From: Aurantiochytrium sp. KH105
Taxonomy: Eukaryota; Sar; Bigyra; Thraustochytrida; Thraustochytriidae
DNA: 64,000 nucleotides
Assembly: GCA_003116975.1 (NCBI GenBank)
Contig: BGKB01000022.1
Location: 372,001-436,000 of the forward strand
Direction of reading: 5' to 3'
This document shows, piece by piece, positions 38,755 to 49,854 of the stretch. The notes under the pieces are model-generated. The model saw nothing but the letters and a program-made list of their open reading frames with translations. It searched no databases and was not told the origin of the DNA. Position numbers and translations under genes: made by a program. Every line of letters starts with the position of its first letter. The first letter of the stretch is position 1.

Positions 38755-41574
38755 ACTAGTTGGCTTAGCCTCTACTACCGAGAATTCTTGGCAGCAGGCG
38801 AGCTGAGACTACTTTGCCGTCAAAAGACTGTGCTAGCTTTCTTGCAGCATGATGAAGGTCAGCCTAGCCTTGGCCTCGTGCGTGGAGGCTGGCCTACATT
38901 TATTGGTGGTAGATTTACGAATAAACAATAAAAGGAAGGAGGCGACAAGTGAAGCACAAGAAGTTCCCCGGTAGCTGCAGCTGCATGCTTCTAGATCAAT
39001 AGAATGGATGAATGGCACAGCGCGCCACTGCTCGAGTGGGCCTGCTTGCGCCGAAACCGTCTTGGCCTGTTACAGGAGAAGCGACCGCTGCCGCCAGCAC
39101 AGCAACACCGCTGCCGACAGCGAGCGTGCAGGGCAGACCAGTGCAGTCCAGTGCGGCCGGCCGTGCGTTCGTATTCCTCTACTCAAGCATGGTTTTTCTC
39201 CCGGTTGCTCGGCCCGTGCGGCCGTCAGTAGATGGTGTCGCCTGCCGAGGACGAGCAATCGACCGATTTGTTGATCAAGTAAGCAAGCAAGAACAAGCAA
39301 AGAAAGCGTGCATGCGTCCATATAGAAGCAAGAGAAGGGAGGCTTTGCGATCAGCAGCGACGACTTCTTTCCCTACCCCAACTAAGATCGCTAGCCTTGA
39401 AAGTTCTGCCATCGGTGCAAATTCAAGAGGCGCCTGCCTCTGCCGCGATGGAGACTGCAGCCGCCTGCCCCGTTGATGTGCGACTCGGTCCCCATCTTAC
39501 CCTACCCTGTGTCGTCCCTTGTTGGTTGTCTGGCCACCCTTGGCGTCCTCTTCCTGATCGACTTTGCGCCATCAATCTATTTCGACGCTTGGAGCGCGAT
39601 CCATTCGCATCAGGCCGCATGCACAGCGAATTCTCTCCCGCGCACGCACGTCTTGCAGGTCAAGCCGCGCCGAATCGTCCGTTGAGGAGCCTGCCGGCAA
39701 GGGACTGCGACCTCGGCGAGGCCGGAATGTGCCGGGCGTTGCGCTTCTGTGCATCCGTCCATCGTCCTTCCATCGGTCGCAAGCTCGCGTCGCTCCGGCG
39801 CGCGGAAGAATTGCGTAAAAACGCCAAGGAGCGTGGCTGCGCGTCTTGGGTCGCGCCGCGCTTCCTGGATCTCGGCGTCCTTGGACCCGCGCGAGCCGCA
39901 CCCGCCGCCGCCCACTGCCACTCTCGAGTCGGCCGGGTTTGCTTGCGCGCTTGCTCGACGTCGGGACCTCGCGCGGAGCCCGACCGGCCAGGTTTACGAT
40001 CGTCCAAGACATGATTTCGCTCCCGCTGATCGATTGTGTTTCTCCCCTCCCTCGATTATTTTGACCAGTTCCACAGTGCTTCTGCCCGCTACTACCATTG
40101 CTCATTTCCTCGCTCTTCCCCTTGGAGGGACGATCGCCACCGATCGATTCAATTCCATCCCATCCCATTCCGCTGGCCGAAGTTCTTAAAGAATGAAATG
40201 ATGGCGACTCCGCCGCGCGCGAGTTCTGGATCTCCCGAAGTTCGCGGGCCGAGAAAAGAAAGAGTTTTCGCGGGCAGTGGGCCGACGCACCGCCGTTCGA
40301 GGTCTGAACCGCCGCCCCTGCGCCGGGCTTTATTTATGTATTCTTTCTTGCTTTCAAGTTCTTTCTCCTCGCCTTCTCCGCGGCGAGTACTCGCCGCGTT
40401 GGCCTGGGGCTGCGCGCTTCGTCCGTGCGTCGACCGACCGCGAGGGCCTGTCTCGCTTCTTGCGGCGCGGGTGCGGCTAGCTTCGCGCGTGCTCGGCCTG
40501 GCCTTGATCCCGCTCGAGACCGCCGGCGGTGCCTGCACCGCTTCTGCCAGCAGCCAGGTAGGTATAGATAGGCCCATGCTGGCAGTTGCAGCAGCCAATA
40601 ATCATAATTATACCCGCCCGGCACCGAGGGCTTCCCAGCGCCGCGGTCTCCAGGTCGCGAGGAAACCGGGGCGCGACGCGGCGCGAGCAGCAGCAGCGCG
40701 AGCGACGCCAGTCGCCGAGCCGCGGCCGCGGCGTCGATGCGCATGTCGAAGGCGCACGCGACGCGGCCGAGGCGTACGCGCCGCGCCGCCGGCCTAGACG
40801 CAGAGCTGGCTCCGGGCTCAAGTTGGTTGACATGGCAGACTTGCTCACGGTGAGTTAGTTGCGGGTGGCGGGTGATTCGGAGTCTCGCTGCTGGCCGGCC
40901 AGGCAGCACAGACGCTGTGGCGTGGTGGAGGCCCTCTCCGGCAGCGGCGGCTGGGGCGGTTGCTGCTGGAGAGAGAGAGGAGAAGCTGCTCGCGGACTTT
41001 CGGCTGCGGCTGCACGCTGCGGCCGCGGCGGCTTGGCTTGCGATCACGAAGGAGGGGCGGCGGCGGCTTCCACGTCGTTGCAGCAACCAGAACAAAAAGA
41101 AGGAAACAAAACAAGAAAGAATCAACCGAACAGTGAAACAAAGCGGGCGGCGGCAGTGGAAAATAAAAAGCGACAGTGAAAGCGAAGAAAGCGAAGATCA
41201 AAAGAAAGATAGATTGAAAGAAACGGGCGGGAAGAAAGAGCGCGGGAATCTGGACCCGACGGGCGGGTCGGACGACCAGCAGGAGGCTTGACGGATTTCC
41301 CCGGACCCGCGAACCGGGAAATCGCGGGCGAATATTGGAGCGCGTGCGATCCGCGAAAGTCTTCCTCCCACGCGTGCGCATCACCGCCGCCCAACGCGCC
41401 CCTGCGTGCGTGCCGGCGCCGCGCCGCATCGCAGCGCAGCGCAGCGCAGCGAGGAGCGGTGAGGGAGGGAGCGGAGCAGGGAGGAGGGATCCCGCACCCG
41501 CCGCGGGGTGCGGCGGGTGCTGCGCGGCCGGCCAGAAGAGGGTTTTGAAACCAAGAAGAAGCAGTTATGGAGTT

Positions 41575-41620
41575 TGGATTTGAATTCGAATTTGAATTCG
41601 AATTTGAACTTGAATTCAAA
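41575..41620. repeat. GAATTT/GAATTC hexamer array
   Basis: About seven six-base units, several being the palindrome GAATTC. It lies alone inside GC-rich sequence. Confidence 0.88.
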
Positions 41621-42149
41621 CGAGGAGGAGGGAAATAGAACGTAGATGGGACGCGCGGCGGCGCAGCAGCAGCAGAGAGAAAGAACAAGAAAGCCCGGGC
41701 GAGCGAGCGCACCGCCGAATCCCGCGCGCGCTGTCCTGCCACCCGTACCGCCTCCGCCTCCGCCTCGGCCGAGGCCGGCCCATGTCGCGGCCGCCAGCCA
41801 GCCAGCACGTATCCTCCCTCCAGGTCTCAACCGTCTCGCGCTTGCTCGCTCGCTTTGCCAAGGGGAAGAGGTTCAGGAACCCTGGATCTGCAGCGGCGGC
41901 TGCGACGATGCTGGTCCTCATCGCAAGTCTCCCGGCGCCGAGCGGCCAGCTAGCTGCGCATGGCTGCCGCCGCTGGCCGCCGCGCCCCGGCTCGGATACC
42001 CCTGCCGCGGCAGGCTGGGCTTGCTCAGCGCGGCACCCGAGCCGAGCCTCCGCCACGACCCGGACGCGACCCGCTGCTGGCTGCTCTTCTCTCGCGCCGC
42101 GACAGCGACACGAGGTGCGCGATGCGAGGGCCGCGCACGACAGGCGCCG

Positions 42150-42184
42150 AGCGAGTCGCGTCGAGTCGAGTCGAGTCGAGTCGG
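42150..42184. repeat. CGAGT pentanucleotide repeat
   Basis: About six to seven five-base units (GAGTC, with one GCGTC). Confidence 0.85.
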
Positions 42185-42505
42185 AGAGTGGACGAAGAAA
42201 CTCGACGAAAGAACGCGGGAGAGCAGGGAGCTCGCGCAGGACCGGACCGCGGCCAGCCCGAGCTCGCCTTGCTCGGCGCAGTCTGCCGCTGCCTGCGTGT
42301 GCCATAGCTAGGCCCTCGAAGATTGGACTCGCTCGCTCGCTCGCGAATGCGGCGGCGTCGTGACGGACGCTCGGGGCCCCGTCGGCCGCGCCTCGCGGGG
42401 CCGAGCGGGGCCCCGGCCGAGCGGAGCGATGCGCCGAGCGACCGACGCTCGAACGAACCGGCGCCGCTGGTACCTTACGTCGTCCGAAGCCACGCCTGGC
42501 TTTCC

Positions 42506-42550
42506 CTTTCTTTCTTTCTTTCTTTCTTTCTTCTTTCTTGCTTTCTTTCC
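42506..42550. repeat. TTTC tetranucleotide repeat
   Basis: Pyrimidine tract of about ten TTTC units, followed downstream by a second pyrimidine tract at 42789-42861. Confidence 0.88.
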
Positions 42551-42788
42551 TGTTCTTCTTGAACTGACACTGTGATTGATTGACTGTGAACTGGTGCGAA
42601 TACAAAACCTTTTTTTTTTTTCATTTGCTTTTCCTGGGTCCTCCCTCGCTCCGCCTCCCCCTTTCTCCGCCTCTGCACCGCGCTCGCGGGTGGGCAGGGC
42701 TAGGGAAAGACCTAGCGGGGCGGTAGGGCACCAACGTGCGCCGCGCGTGCGTGCGTGCGACGTAAGAGCAGGGAGAAAGGGGGAATGC

Positions 42789-42861
42789 TTTCTTTTCTTT
42801 TTTTCTTTCTTTTTTCTTTTTTTCTGTTTTTCTTTTCTTTTCTTTCCTTTTCTTTTCTTTT
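42789..42861. repeat. TTTC/TTTTC pyrimidine tract
   Basis: Imperfect mix of four- and five-base pyrimidine units. Confidence 0.82.
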
Positions 42862-43001
42862 TGGTAGCAGGGAGAAAGACGGCTCGTCTGGAAAAGACGA
42901 GGCGAGACGTCGGCGGCGGCGATCAACCAAATCCTGACGCAGAGCAGACCCAGAACTCCCGAGGCGTCCAAGCAAACCAAAGGGAGAAGAAAGAAGAGGC
43001 C

Positions 43002-43049
43002 GAAGCAAGCAAGCAAAGCAAGCAAGCAAGGCAAGAAAGCAAGCAAGCA
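43002..43049. repeat. AAGC tetranucleotide repeat in the transporter leader
   Basis: About eleven AAGC-like units run to within two bases of the ACCATGG start context at 43052. Confidence 0.88.
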
Positions 43050-43051
43050 CC

Positions 43052-44017
43052 ATGGCTCTTGTCTTTGAGAAGGACGGAAACCCCGGCGCGACGTCGATGC
43101 AGCAAATTGATAAGAAGGAGGACGCGCAGCAGAAGCGGTCCGTCGAGGATGTCGAGTCGCAGCGCTCCGCGGAGCCCCCTGTGGAGCTCAAGCTCAGCGC
43201 AGGCCAGCAGGCCATGGTCAACCTGAACAACACCGCACTTACCCGCGCTGACCGCGGCCCCGTGCAGATGATGCTCTCGGCCATCCTCGCCGGCATTATG
43301 CTTTCCTGGGGTGGTGCCCTCTACGTCGTGCTCGCCGCCGGTACCAAGGCGTACTGGTCCGAGGCGCCGGGTCTCCACTCGCTCATCTCTGCGGCTGTTT
43401 TCCCCATGGGTCTTACCGGCATTCTGCTCACCGGCAGTGATCTCCTCACCTCGAACATGATGTACGGCACCCTGCCCTTTGCCACCTTTGACCCGCGCCG
43501 CGAGAGCCCTCGCAAGCTGCTTTCCTCGTGCAAGCTGCTCGCCATCAGCTTTGTCGGCAACTTTCTTTCGTGCGCACTCATGGCCGCCTACATCAGCCCC
43601 ATGGTCGTCACCTCGGACTATGCCGTCGACTTCGTCGTTGCCGTCGCCGAGAAGAAGGTCGCTGGTGGCCTCGGCATTCGCTTCGCCCGCGCCATTGCAG
43701 CCAACTGGCTCGTCAACATTGCCGTCTTCCAGGCGGCGTGCGTCTCGTCTGCTCACGGCAAGATGATCGTTCTGTGGCTGCCCATTACTGCTTTCGTCGC
43801 CTGTGGCTTCGAGCACAGTGTCGCCAACATGTTCCTTATTCCCCTCGGCATGTACAATGGCGCTGACGTTTCCGTTGGTGACTTTCTCGGCAAGAACCTC
43901 TTCCTTGTCATGCTCGGTAACGCCATCGGCGCCGGTATTGGTGTTGGTTGGCTTCAGTGGCATGCCATGGTCCCCACCAACTACTGGGTCCTCACGGGCC
44001 ACAAGCGCAACAACTAA
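43052..44017 (+). CDS. Formate/nitrite transporter (FNT) family channel
   Basis: 321 residues, with a 65-residue hydrophilic N-terminal tail and then six membrane segments. Family landmarks are clear: LSAILAGIMLSWGGALY in segment 1, FPMGLTGILLTGSDLLTSNMMYG (the broken segment 2 loop), ARAIAANWLVNIAVF, and GFEHSVANMFLIPLG in segment 5, which contains the conserved central histidine. FNT proteins are pentameric channels for formate, nitrite, lactate or hydrosulfide with proton coupling. The start lies in a good ACCATGG context right after an AAGC array. Which anion is moved cannot be told from sequence alone. The C-terminus is short and has no extra domain. Confidence 0.9.
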   Translation: MALVFEKDGNPGATSMQQIDKKEDAQQKRSVEDVESQRSAEPPVELKLSAGQQAMVNLNNTALTRADRGPVQMMLSAILAGIMLSWGGALYVVLAAGTKAYWSEAPGLHSLISAAVFPMGLTGILLTGSDLLTSNMMYGTLPFATFDPRRESPRKLLSSCKLLAISFVGNFLSCALMAAYISPMVVTSDYAVDFVVAVAEKKVAGGLGIRFARAIAANWLVNIAVFQAACVSSAHGKMIVLWLPITAFVACGFEHSVANMFLIPLGMYNGADVSVGDFLGKNLFLVMLGNAIGAGIGVGWLQWHAMVPTNYWVLTGHKRNN

Positions 44018-47000
44018 GCAAGCAACCAGTTCTTTGCTCTGTCACGTTGTTGTCACGGCCCTGGCTTCGATCAAATCTTTCAAGCTTCGGCCCTGGACAC
44101 GGGATTTCATTCAGGCAAGCACAGAGACATACAAGTACATTTCTACATGTGCTACTCTGGGAACGGACAAGCTTTTCTTACCAGCACAGGATCTTAAAAC
44201 CTTTGGATGGACGCTTTCTTCAAAGCAAGCAAAAGGCACGCTTCACCAAGGCAAGATCAGTGTATCATGTATTCGTTATCCCATCCGCCCTGCTCCTGAA
44301 ACCCTGATCCCTCCCCTCGATGTCTGCTGCCTGCGTCACCTCGTTGCACGCTCGCAGGCACGCACCGTCAAGAGGACTCGAACGTTTCCCCCCTCGTATG
44401 TCCCCCGCGCCGGTTGTGGCAATCTTGCCGCCATGCTACGCCGACGCTCACCCTTTGTAAACCTTTTCTATGGCATGCAAACTTTCTTACTTTCATCTCT
44501 TTTGCGTAATTTATCCTTTCCGCTCTTTTGTCTCATACGTCTCGTCCAACATGCATAGCTTGCTTGCTTGCCTGCCTTGTATCGCTGACGCACCTAGACG
44601 GCACGTCCGACGCCTCCTTCCTCTATGCAGCTGAGCAGGGACTCTTCTTCAGACCGACGCTACAGGGATACGCCTTGAGCCTGGCTGGCCGCTGACATTG
44701 GCGCCAAGACCTTGAGTAGGTCCCCTAGGCGAAAGCTACGCCGCGATGAATCCCCTCCCTTGAACTTCACGGCCGGCGCTGCCCTCTGAAATCCCCGCCG
44801 ACACGAGCTCGAGACAACCGCAAACTGCGCCGCACACGAGCTCCAGAGCCGGAATTCAGCGGCGCGAGGGACGCACGCGCTGCAGCTGCTGGCTGCTGCA
44901 AGCAGCATCCATGGCATGTGATGCATGCGCAGAAGCAGTGCTTGCTGGTGCTGCAGCTGCAGCTGCCAGGGCTGCTGCTTGGAGTCAACCTCGGAGAGAG
45001 GCGACTCCTGTGCAGTCGAATTCTTTCAACTCGCTCGAGGGCAGCCAAGTCACGATGACGACCTACTGACGGTTGTTTGGCTGGCGGCTGTATCTGCTCG
45101 GACGCGCCTCCCGGCCGTATGTCACGGCACGAGAGCGCTGCCGTCATTGGTGGTGCGCCAGCCCTGCAGTGAGGCCAACTTCATGCGAGCGCGTGGCGTT
45201 TGACATACTTCACGGGGCATGTACTACCTTGCGGCGAGCGGCCTCTGCTGTGGCGGGCGGTGAAGGAACGAGGCGAGAGGCGCGGTGAGGTAAGGAGAGC
45301 CGCCTTGTGTTCTGTTATAAAACTTCAACGTGCTTGTGGGCACCATCATCGATCGTCGTCGCCATCCTCCTTTCGTGCCTCTTTCCCTTTTTGTTCATGA
45401 AAAATGCAAAGTCAGGAGAGCAAAAGCCGGCAAAGCAGCGTTCTGGCCTGTTCTCCACACCGTCCCTGCTCTCCTGCTCCAGCGTCATCGCGATGGGCAG
45501 CGTCATCCGCCCGCAGCGTCATCGGCGTCATCGCCGGCGCCGAGAGGCGACTTCGGCGCACACCGCCGACGAAGAGCAGGGTCTCCGTGCGCACCTCTCG
45601 AGGCACACACGTCTTCGCGCGCGAGCGCACACTTCAGAGGCGAATGGGGTGCGCGCGGGGACCCGAATTCAGCGCTGATTCTCGGCTCCGGAGATGCCCT
45701 GGCGCCACCGCCAGCGCTCTGCAGATGCGAGGCGATCATGATGCGAGGCGATCGACGTGCAGCCGCGGCAGGCTGAGCAGCAGCAGACGCCGCAGGCGCC
45801 ACAACATGATTCTGCGTGCTGGCCATGGCCGGCCAGTGCAGGCAGCTGCAGCTGCCAGCTGCTGCAGTTTAGAAGCGGTGGCTGCGGCGGCTCGGGCCAA
45901 AGTGCGTGCCGCGGCAGCGAATTTCCCACGCGCGGCGACGCCATTGACCACAGCGACCAACCGTCGGTCGCATCGTCAACATACTTCTTCTATACACACC
46001 CTGATACGAAGCACCCTGCCGGTTTCTCATCTTTCTCATGGCGAGGACAACGCCAAAGCACAGTCGTCGCGCGGGACTTTTTGGCAACCTGGCGGGACGG
46101 CTTTGGGTCCTACAGCCCCGGCAACGTTCCGGGCGAGCGCCGCGGCGAGGAAAACCCGCGCCCACCACCGGCTGGCGGGTCGTCCCAGCCCTCCCCGGCC
46201 GCGCAACGTGCGCCGACCGCTGCTCTCAAGAGGCTGCTGCTCGCATCGCGCTCCGACCCACCATGCCAGTGCTACGTGAGTTGAGGCGCGGCGTGGCGTG
46301 GCGTTGAAGGTATCGCTGGAGCTGCCGCTCGCAGTGCTGCTGGCCGTACAAAAAAAAAGCCAAGAACCCTGCCCCTCGCGGAGACAATGTCGGGTCGCCT
46401 GCCTGGAGAGACGCGCACGAGCAAACGAGGCCAGGCCAGGCCAGCCTGAATGAAGAATCAGACCAGCCAGACGAGGCCAGCGAGACCGAGGTTCTTGGCG
46501 TCAGTTGAGGCCAGGACCGCTCGAGAAGAGTCGGGCGGGCGGTTTATCGCCCGCAAAGGGCGCAAACCACCCCAGTGCGGACTGACTGACTGCCCCTCTC
46601 ACTGGGAGGGAGCGGAGGGGACCAGAGGCAGGCGTCCCGGTGCGCAATCACGAGCGCGGGTGCGAGGGAGGAGGGGGCGCTTGACTTGACTCGACTTGTG
46701 CGGCCGTTTGCGGCACTTGCGGGCTGCGGCGCGCAAGTGGGTTATAGGCGCCGGGAAGGGCGCGCTCGAGTGGCTGGCGGCAGGCCGCGCCAGACAGACT
46801 CGCAACTCGGAACGCGAACACGAGACCAGCAACGTCGACGGCGACAGCGGCGGCGGCAAGGACCGGGAGACGGCGGCGGAGAAGGCGCGCGCTCGGCGTC
46901 GCGCTCGCTGGCCGCTGGCGGGAGATCTGGCCTGCGTCGCGCGCAAAGGACCGAGCGGCCGCTCGGCGGGGAGCGGATCTGGACGAGGGAGAGGGGGCGC

Positions 47001-47135
47001 GTGCCGCTGATCGCGCTGACGTGAGCCGACCCGCCTCGAGCGCGAGGAGCGCGAGCCCGGCAGAGCAGAGCGGAGCAGAGCGGAGCAGAGCGGAGCAGAG
47101 CGGAGCAGAGCAGAGCAGATATAGAGAGGGGCGCG
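44018..47135. other. Long gene-free stretch
   Basis: No frame with a recognisable domain. The left part is the transporter 3' end. The right end contains GC-rich leader sequence and an AGCGG/AGCAG pentamer array before the ACT gene. Confidence 0.55.
47061..47119. repeat. AGAGC/GGAGC pentanucleotide repeat before a start codon
   Basis: About twelve five-base units, alternating AGAGC and GGAGC, end seventeen bases before the ATG at 47136. The unit is the same as before the gene at 7932. Confidence 0.92.
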
Positions 47136-47879
47136 ATGGCGTTCGCGATGCGCGCCGTGCGGAGAGCCGCCGTCACCAACGTCGCGAGGACGAAAACACC
47201 GCCTCGCGCGAGGTGGACCAGCAGTAAGGCCATGGCTGTGGAGCCGGCTGGATTGGGACTCGAAAACCCTGTCCTTGCCAGCGCATCGACGCCGACGCCT
47301 GCGCCGTCATCACCGCCTTCGCGGGTGCTCACGCCGCTCTCGAGCTCGGCGCAATATGACGAGGACACGGGGCCTCGCACTTTTTACGTCGAAGAGGGCG
47401 TCTCTGTGCTTAGTCTCACGAGCAATCGCCGCATTGACGCCACAGCTTTTCTCTCGGGCGTCTTCCGCACCATTGTCGAGCACGGAATTCAGGCGGACAT
47501 GGTCGCGAGCTCGGTCAGCGACGTGGCTCTGGCCTTTAAGCACCGCACGCAGCAGAGCAACCTTGAGCCCGACCTCACGGAGCGTATCGCCGCTCTTTGC
47601 AAGGCTCTCGAGCCTATTGGTGTGCAGAGCTCTTACACGCAGGGCCATGCCCTCATCGAATGCGAAACACGCGGCTCGAACGAGAACGGCCCATGCGAGT
47701 TCCAGAGTGAAATTTACCGCGTTTTTGCATCTCACGGTATTCTTAGCCATCTCTTTGTGAGCCAGGCCTCGCAACGAGACCCTTCGCAGGCTGCCCTCGT
47801 TTCCATCGTTGTTCCAGAAAAGGACGTTGAGTGCGCAGTCCAGCAAATGATCCGTACCGAACTTTTCGTACCCGCCTAA
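47136..47879 (+). CDS. Stand-alone tandem ACT domains of aspartokinase type, organelle-targeted
   Basis: 247 residues. The first 35 or so are Arg/Ala/Ser/Thr-rich with no acidic residues, like a mitochondrial (or plastid-type) presequence. From residue 87, EEGVSVLSLTSNRRIDATAFL, then VFRTIVEHGIQADMVASS and VSDVALAF match the first regulatory ACT domain of monofunctional, lysine-sensitive aspartokinases. LTERIAALCKALE, then VFASHGILSHLFVSQAS and DVECAVQQMI match the second. The amino-acid kinase catalytic domain that should precede these is absent from the 3 kb upstream. The protein could regulate a separate kinase subunit by binding lysine or another amino acid, or be a remnant. A Pro/Ser linker (50-72) joins targeting sequence and domains. 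Confidence 0.78.
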   Translation: MAFAMRAVRRAAVTNVARTKTPPRARWTSSKAMAVEPAGLGLENPVLASASTPTPAPSSPPSRVLTPLSSSAQYDEDTGPRTFYVEEGVSVLSLTSNRRIDATAFLSGVFRTIVEHGIQADMVASSVSDVALAFKHRTQQSNLEPDLTERIAALCKALEPIGVQSSYTQGHALIECETRGSNENGPCEFQSEIYRVFASHGILSHLFVSQASQRDPSQAALVSIVVPEKDVECAVQQMIRTELFVPA

Positions 47880-48318
47880 GCGTATCCGCACAAGGCTTGG
47901 TGGGTATCATTTCCCAAAGTGAAGGAGGGGCGACTTTTCATTTTCGTTCAAATCCCTCCTCTCTCTCTCTCTCTCTCTCTCTCCTTCTGTGCCACTCGTC
48001 CGCACGAAGGGGAAAAAAGAAAACGAAAAAAGAAAAGGAACTCTGCACTCCGCTCGTTACATTGCGGAGCGAGCGCACTCTTTGATGCTCTGATCCACGT
48101 CCTTTTCTTTTTCCATTCTGTACAGGTCACCACCACCACAGTGGCCGCCCTCTACTCCTGTCATTCATACATTTTTCTCCCCCTGACGCATGCTATACAC
48201 ACAAACAAACTAACATTCAAACAAACAATCAAAACCGAAGACAAAGAAAGCAATCTTTGATTACACTTTTCCCAATGTATTGTTCAGTCTCACGCAAGCA
48301 AAACAACTCGCGTCGCGC
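47880..48318. other. Convergent intergenic region with CT repeat
   Basis: 3' regions of two convergent genes; includes a CT dinucleotide tract at 47959-47983. No gene seen. Confidence 0.6.
47959..47983. repeat. CT dinucleotide repeat
   Basis: Twelve perfect CT units. Confidence 0.92.
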
Positions 48319-49854
48319 TCATTTTGACAACATCTTGGCCGTCTTAGATGCCTTCGACGCTTTAAGTTGCTCCCGTCTTCGCTCCTTGTCTCGCTCGTTG
48401 TCCTTGACGCACTTCTGCCGAAAAGCCTCTCGCTTTTCGACCCGCGCCGACGATGCCAACAAACGATCAAAGACGCGACGCGCTTCCGTTTCTGAATTTA
48501 AACCCGTCGCGTCCATGACTCCGCCGCACAGCACAAGATGAGCTGGAAGTGGCTTGTAAGCACAAGATATAGTCTTGACGCCAGGTGAAAGCGAACTCTC
48601 ACGTTCAACACCGAGCGCTGCTGCCATGGCGCGCTCGGCCAGGACCGCCTGCTGCGCAATTCGCACGCGACGCATGTGCTCCATCGTATCCTTCATGTCC
48701 TCTTGAAGCCGTTGCGGACCACCATATGCCTGGATCGCCTCGTATACGAGCTCGTGTCGTCGAAAATCGTACTCGTCAAACTTGCAATTCTCCTGCACCT
48801 TTTGTAAAGAGGCCATCAAACACAACAGCGAACCGGACCGTAGACTCACCGCATGCAAGCCCGTTTGATTCTCTCGTTTGCCCCCATACTTTTGTACGCA
48901 CCGCATCACCTTTGTGCACGTCGCGAAAACCCGTTCTCGGACTTGGTCTGCCGCCATCGGAACAAAGACTCGCTCGTGCACTATTTTCGCTGAAGACAAC
49001 GATCGAGCTGCCAGCGCAGCATCGTCAGGCGTTGGCGCCGTCGATGGTCGAAGCGTATCCCACTGCGGAAGCTCGACGCATTCCGAAGGCGACGTGCAAA
49101 TCCAGTTTGCCAGCTCCCGATACAAGCCCGCATCAATGAGAGCGCGGACCCAAGGCTCTCCAGTGGTCGCCATACATCGTACAAGACGAAGAACCAAGGA
49201 TAGAACCCCCGGACCGTCTGCGCGTCTCGCGGCCGACCAAACGCTAGGAAGATAGCGCGCCGCCGTCCATGGTGGGACAATGTCTTGCCGATGCGCATAC
49301 GCAGCCAAGAGGCCCCGGAGGGCCTGGGCTCGTTCGGACGGGCTCTCGTCTTCAAGAAAATTGCACAACTTGCCAATGTCCAGTTTCTTTGGAGGATGCA
49401 ACCCGGTGAGAAATTCGGCCACAATGTCTCGCTGCCGCATATATACCGGCGACGTTTGCGCTCGCGCTCGCTCTGACTTTGTCATTTCTGTATGACCCAT
49501 CACGACCGGGGCTCGTGGTACGGCGCAAGTTCGCGCTCGTTTCTTCGACCCTGTTTTCCTTTTTCGGACCTTTTGCTGGCCTTGGCACAGCGTATTGCTT
49601 TTTTTCCCGGAACGCTGCTGCGCTGCAGGACTTGCTGACCTTGACGGACTGGGTGAGGTTTTGCAACGACGTTGTTGTGTCCAAAAGTCATCATGCGACT
49701 TGTTAACACGGACATTGGGCATCCGCTCAAATGATGAGCTTTTACGATGGCTTCGAGCCTTCTCCGCAGTCGTCTTGGGCCGCGCGGCATCTTCCTCGCA
49801 TCGCATGCCTTCAGCAAAGTCGCCGAGCACATCTGCCGTGGCGCATCTTTCCAT
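48319..49854 (-). CDS. Protein of unknown function, helical repeat-like
   Basis: 511 residues; family not recognised. Residues 1-130 are basic, Ser/Arg/Lys-rich and probably disordered, with several nuclear-signal-like clusters (RKRKTGSKKRAR at about 97-108). Residues about 140-370 are helical and hydrophobic in a pattern like ARM/HEAT repeats (ERAQALRGLLAAYAH, GPGVLSLVLRLVRCMAT, PWVRALIDAGLYRELANW, SLLCLMASLQKVQENC). Residues 375-511 are long charged helices that end in a lysine/arginine-rich coil. No membrane segment or signal. It could be an axonemal or nuclear scaffold, but nothing fixes a function. Transcribed divergently from Psf2. Confidence 0.72.
   Translation of the reverse strand: MERCATADVLGDFAEGMRCEEDAARPKTTAEKARSHRKSSSFERMPNVRVNKSHDDFWTQQRRCKTSPSPSRSASPAAQQRSGKKSNTLCQGQQKVRKRKTGSKKRARTCAVPRAPVVMGHTEMTKSERARAQTSPVYMRQRDIVAEFLTGLHPPKKLDIGKLCNFLEDESPSERAQALRGLLAAYAHRQDIVPPWTAARYLPSVWSAARRADGPGVLSLVLRLVRCMATTGEPWVRALIDAGLYRELANWICTSPSECVELPQWDTLRPSTAPTPDDAALAARSLSSAKIVHERVFVPMAADQVRERVFATCTKVMRCVQKYGGKRENQTGLHAVSLRSGSLLCLMASLQKVQENCKFDEYDFRRHELVYEAIQAYGGPQRLQEDMKDTMEHMRRVRIAQQAVLAERAMAAALGVERESSLSPGVKTISCAYKPLPAHLVLCGGVMDATGLNSETEARRVFDRLLASSARVEKREAFRQKCVKDNERDKERRREQLKASKASKTAKMLSK

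Larger units (their letters stand above)
38755..43051. other. Long gene-free, repeat-rich stretch
   Basis: No domain-bearing frame on either strand. Contains GAATTT/GAATTC units, CGAGT pentamers, TTTC tracts and an AAGC leader array in front of the transporter gene, all listed separately. Many long frames here are Ser/Pro/Arg-rich products of GC-rich sequence. Confidence 0.55.

Noticed and set aside
44368-44400. GTTCGAGTCC B-box-like match on the reverse strand
   Set aside because: The T-arm does not pair and there is no A-box at proper spacing.
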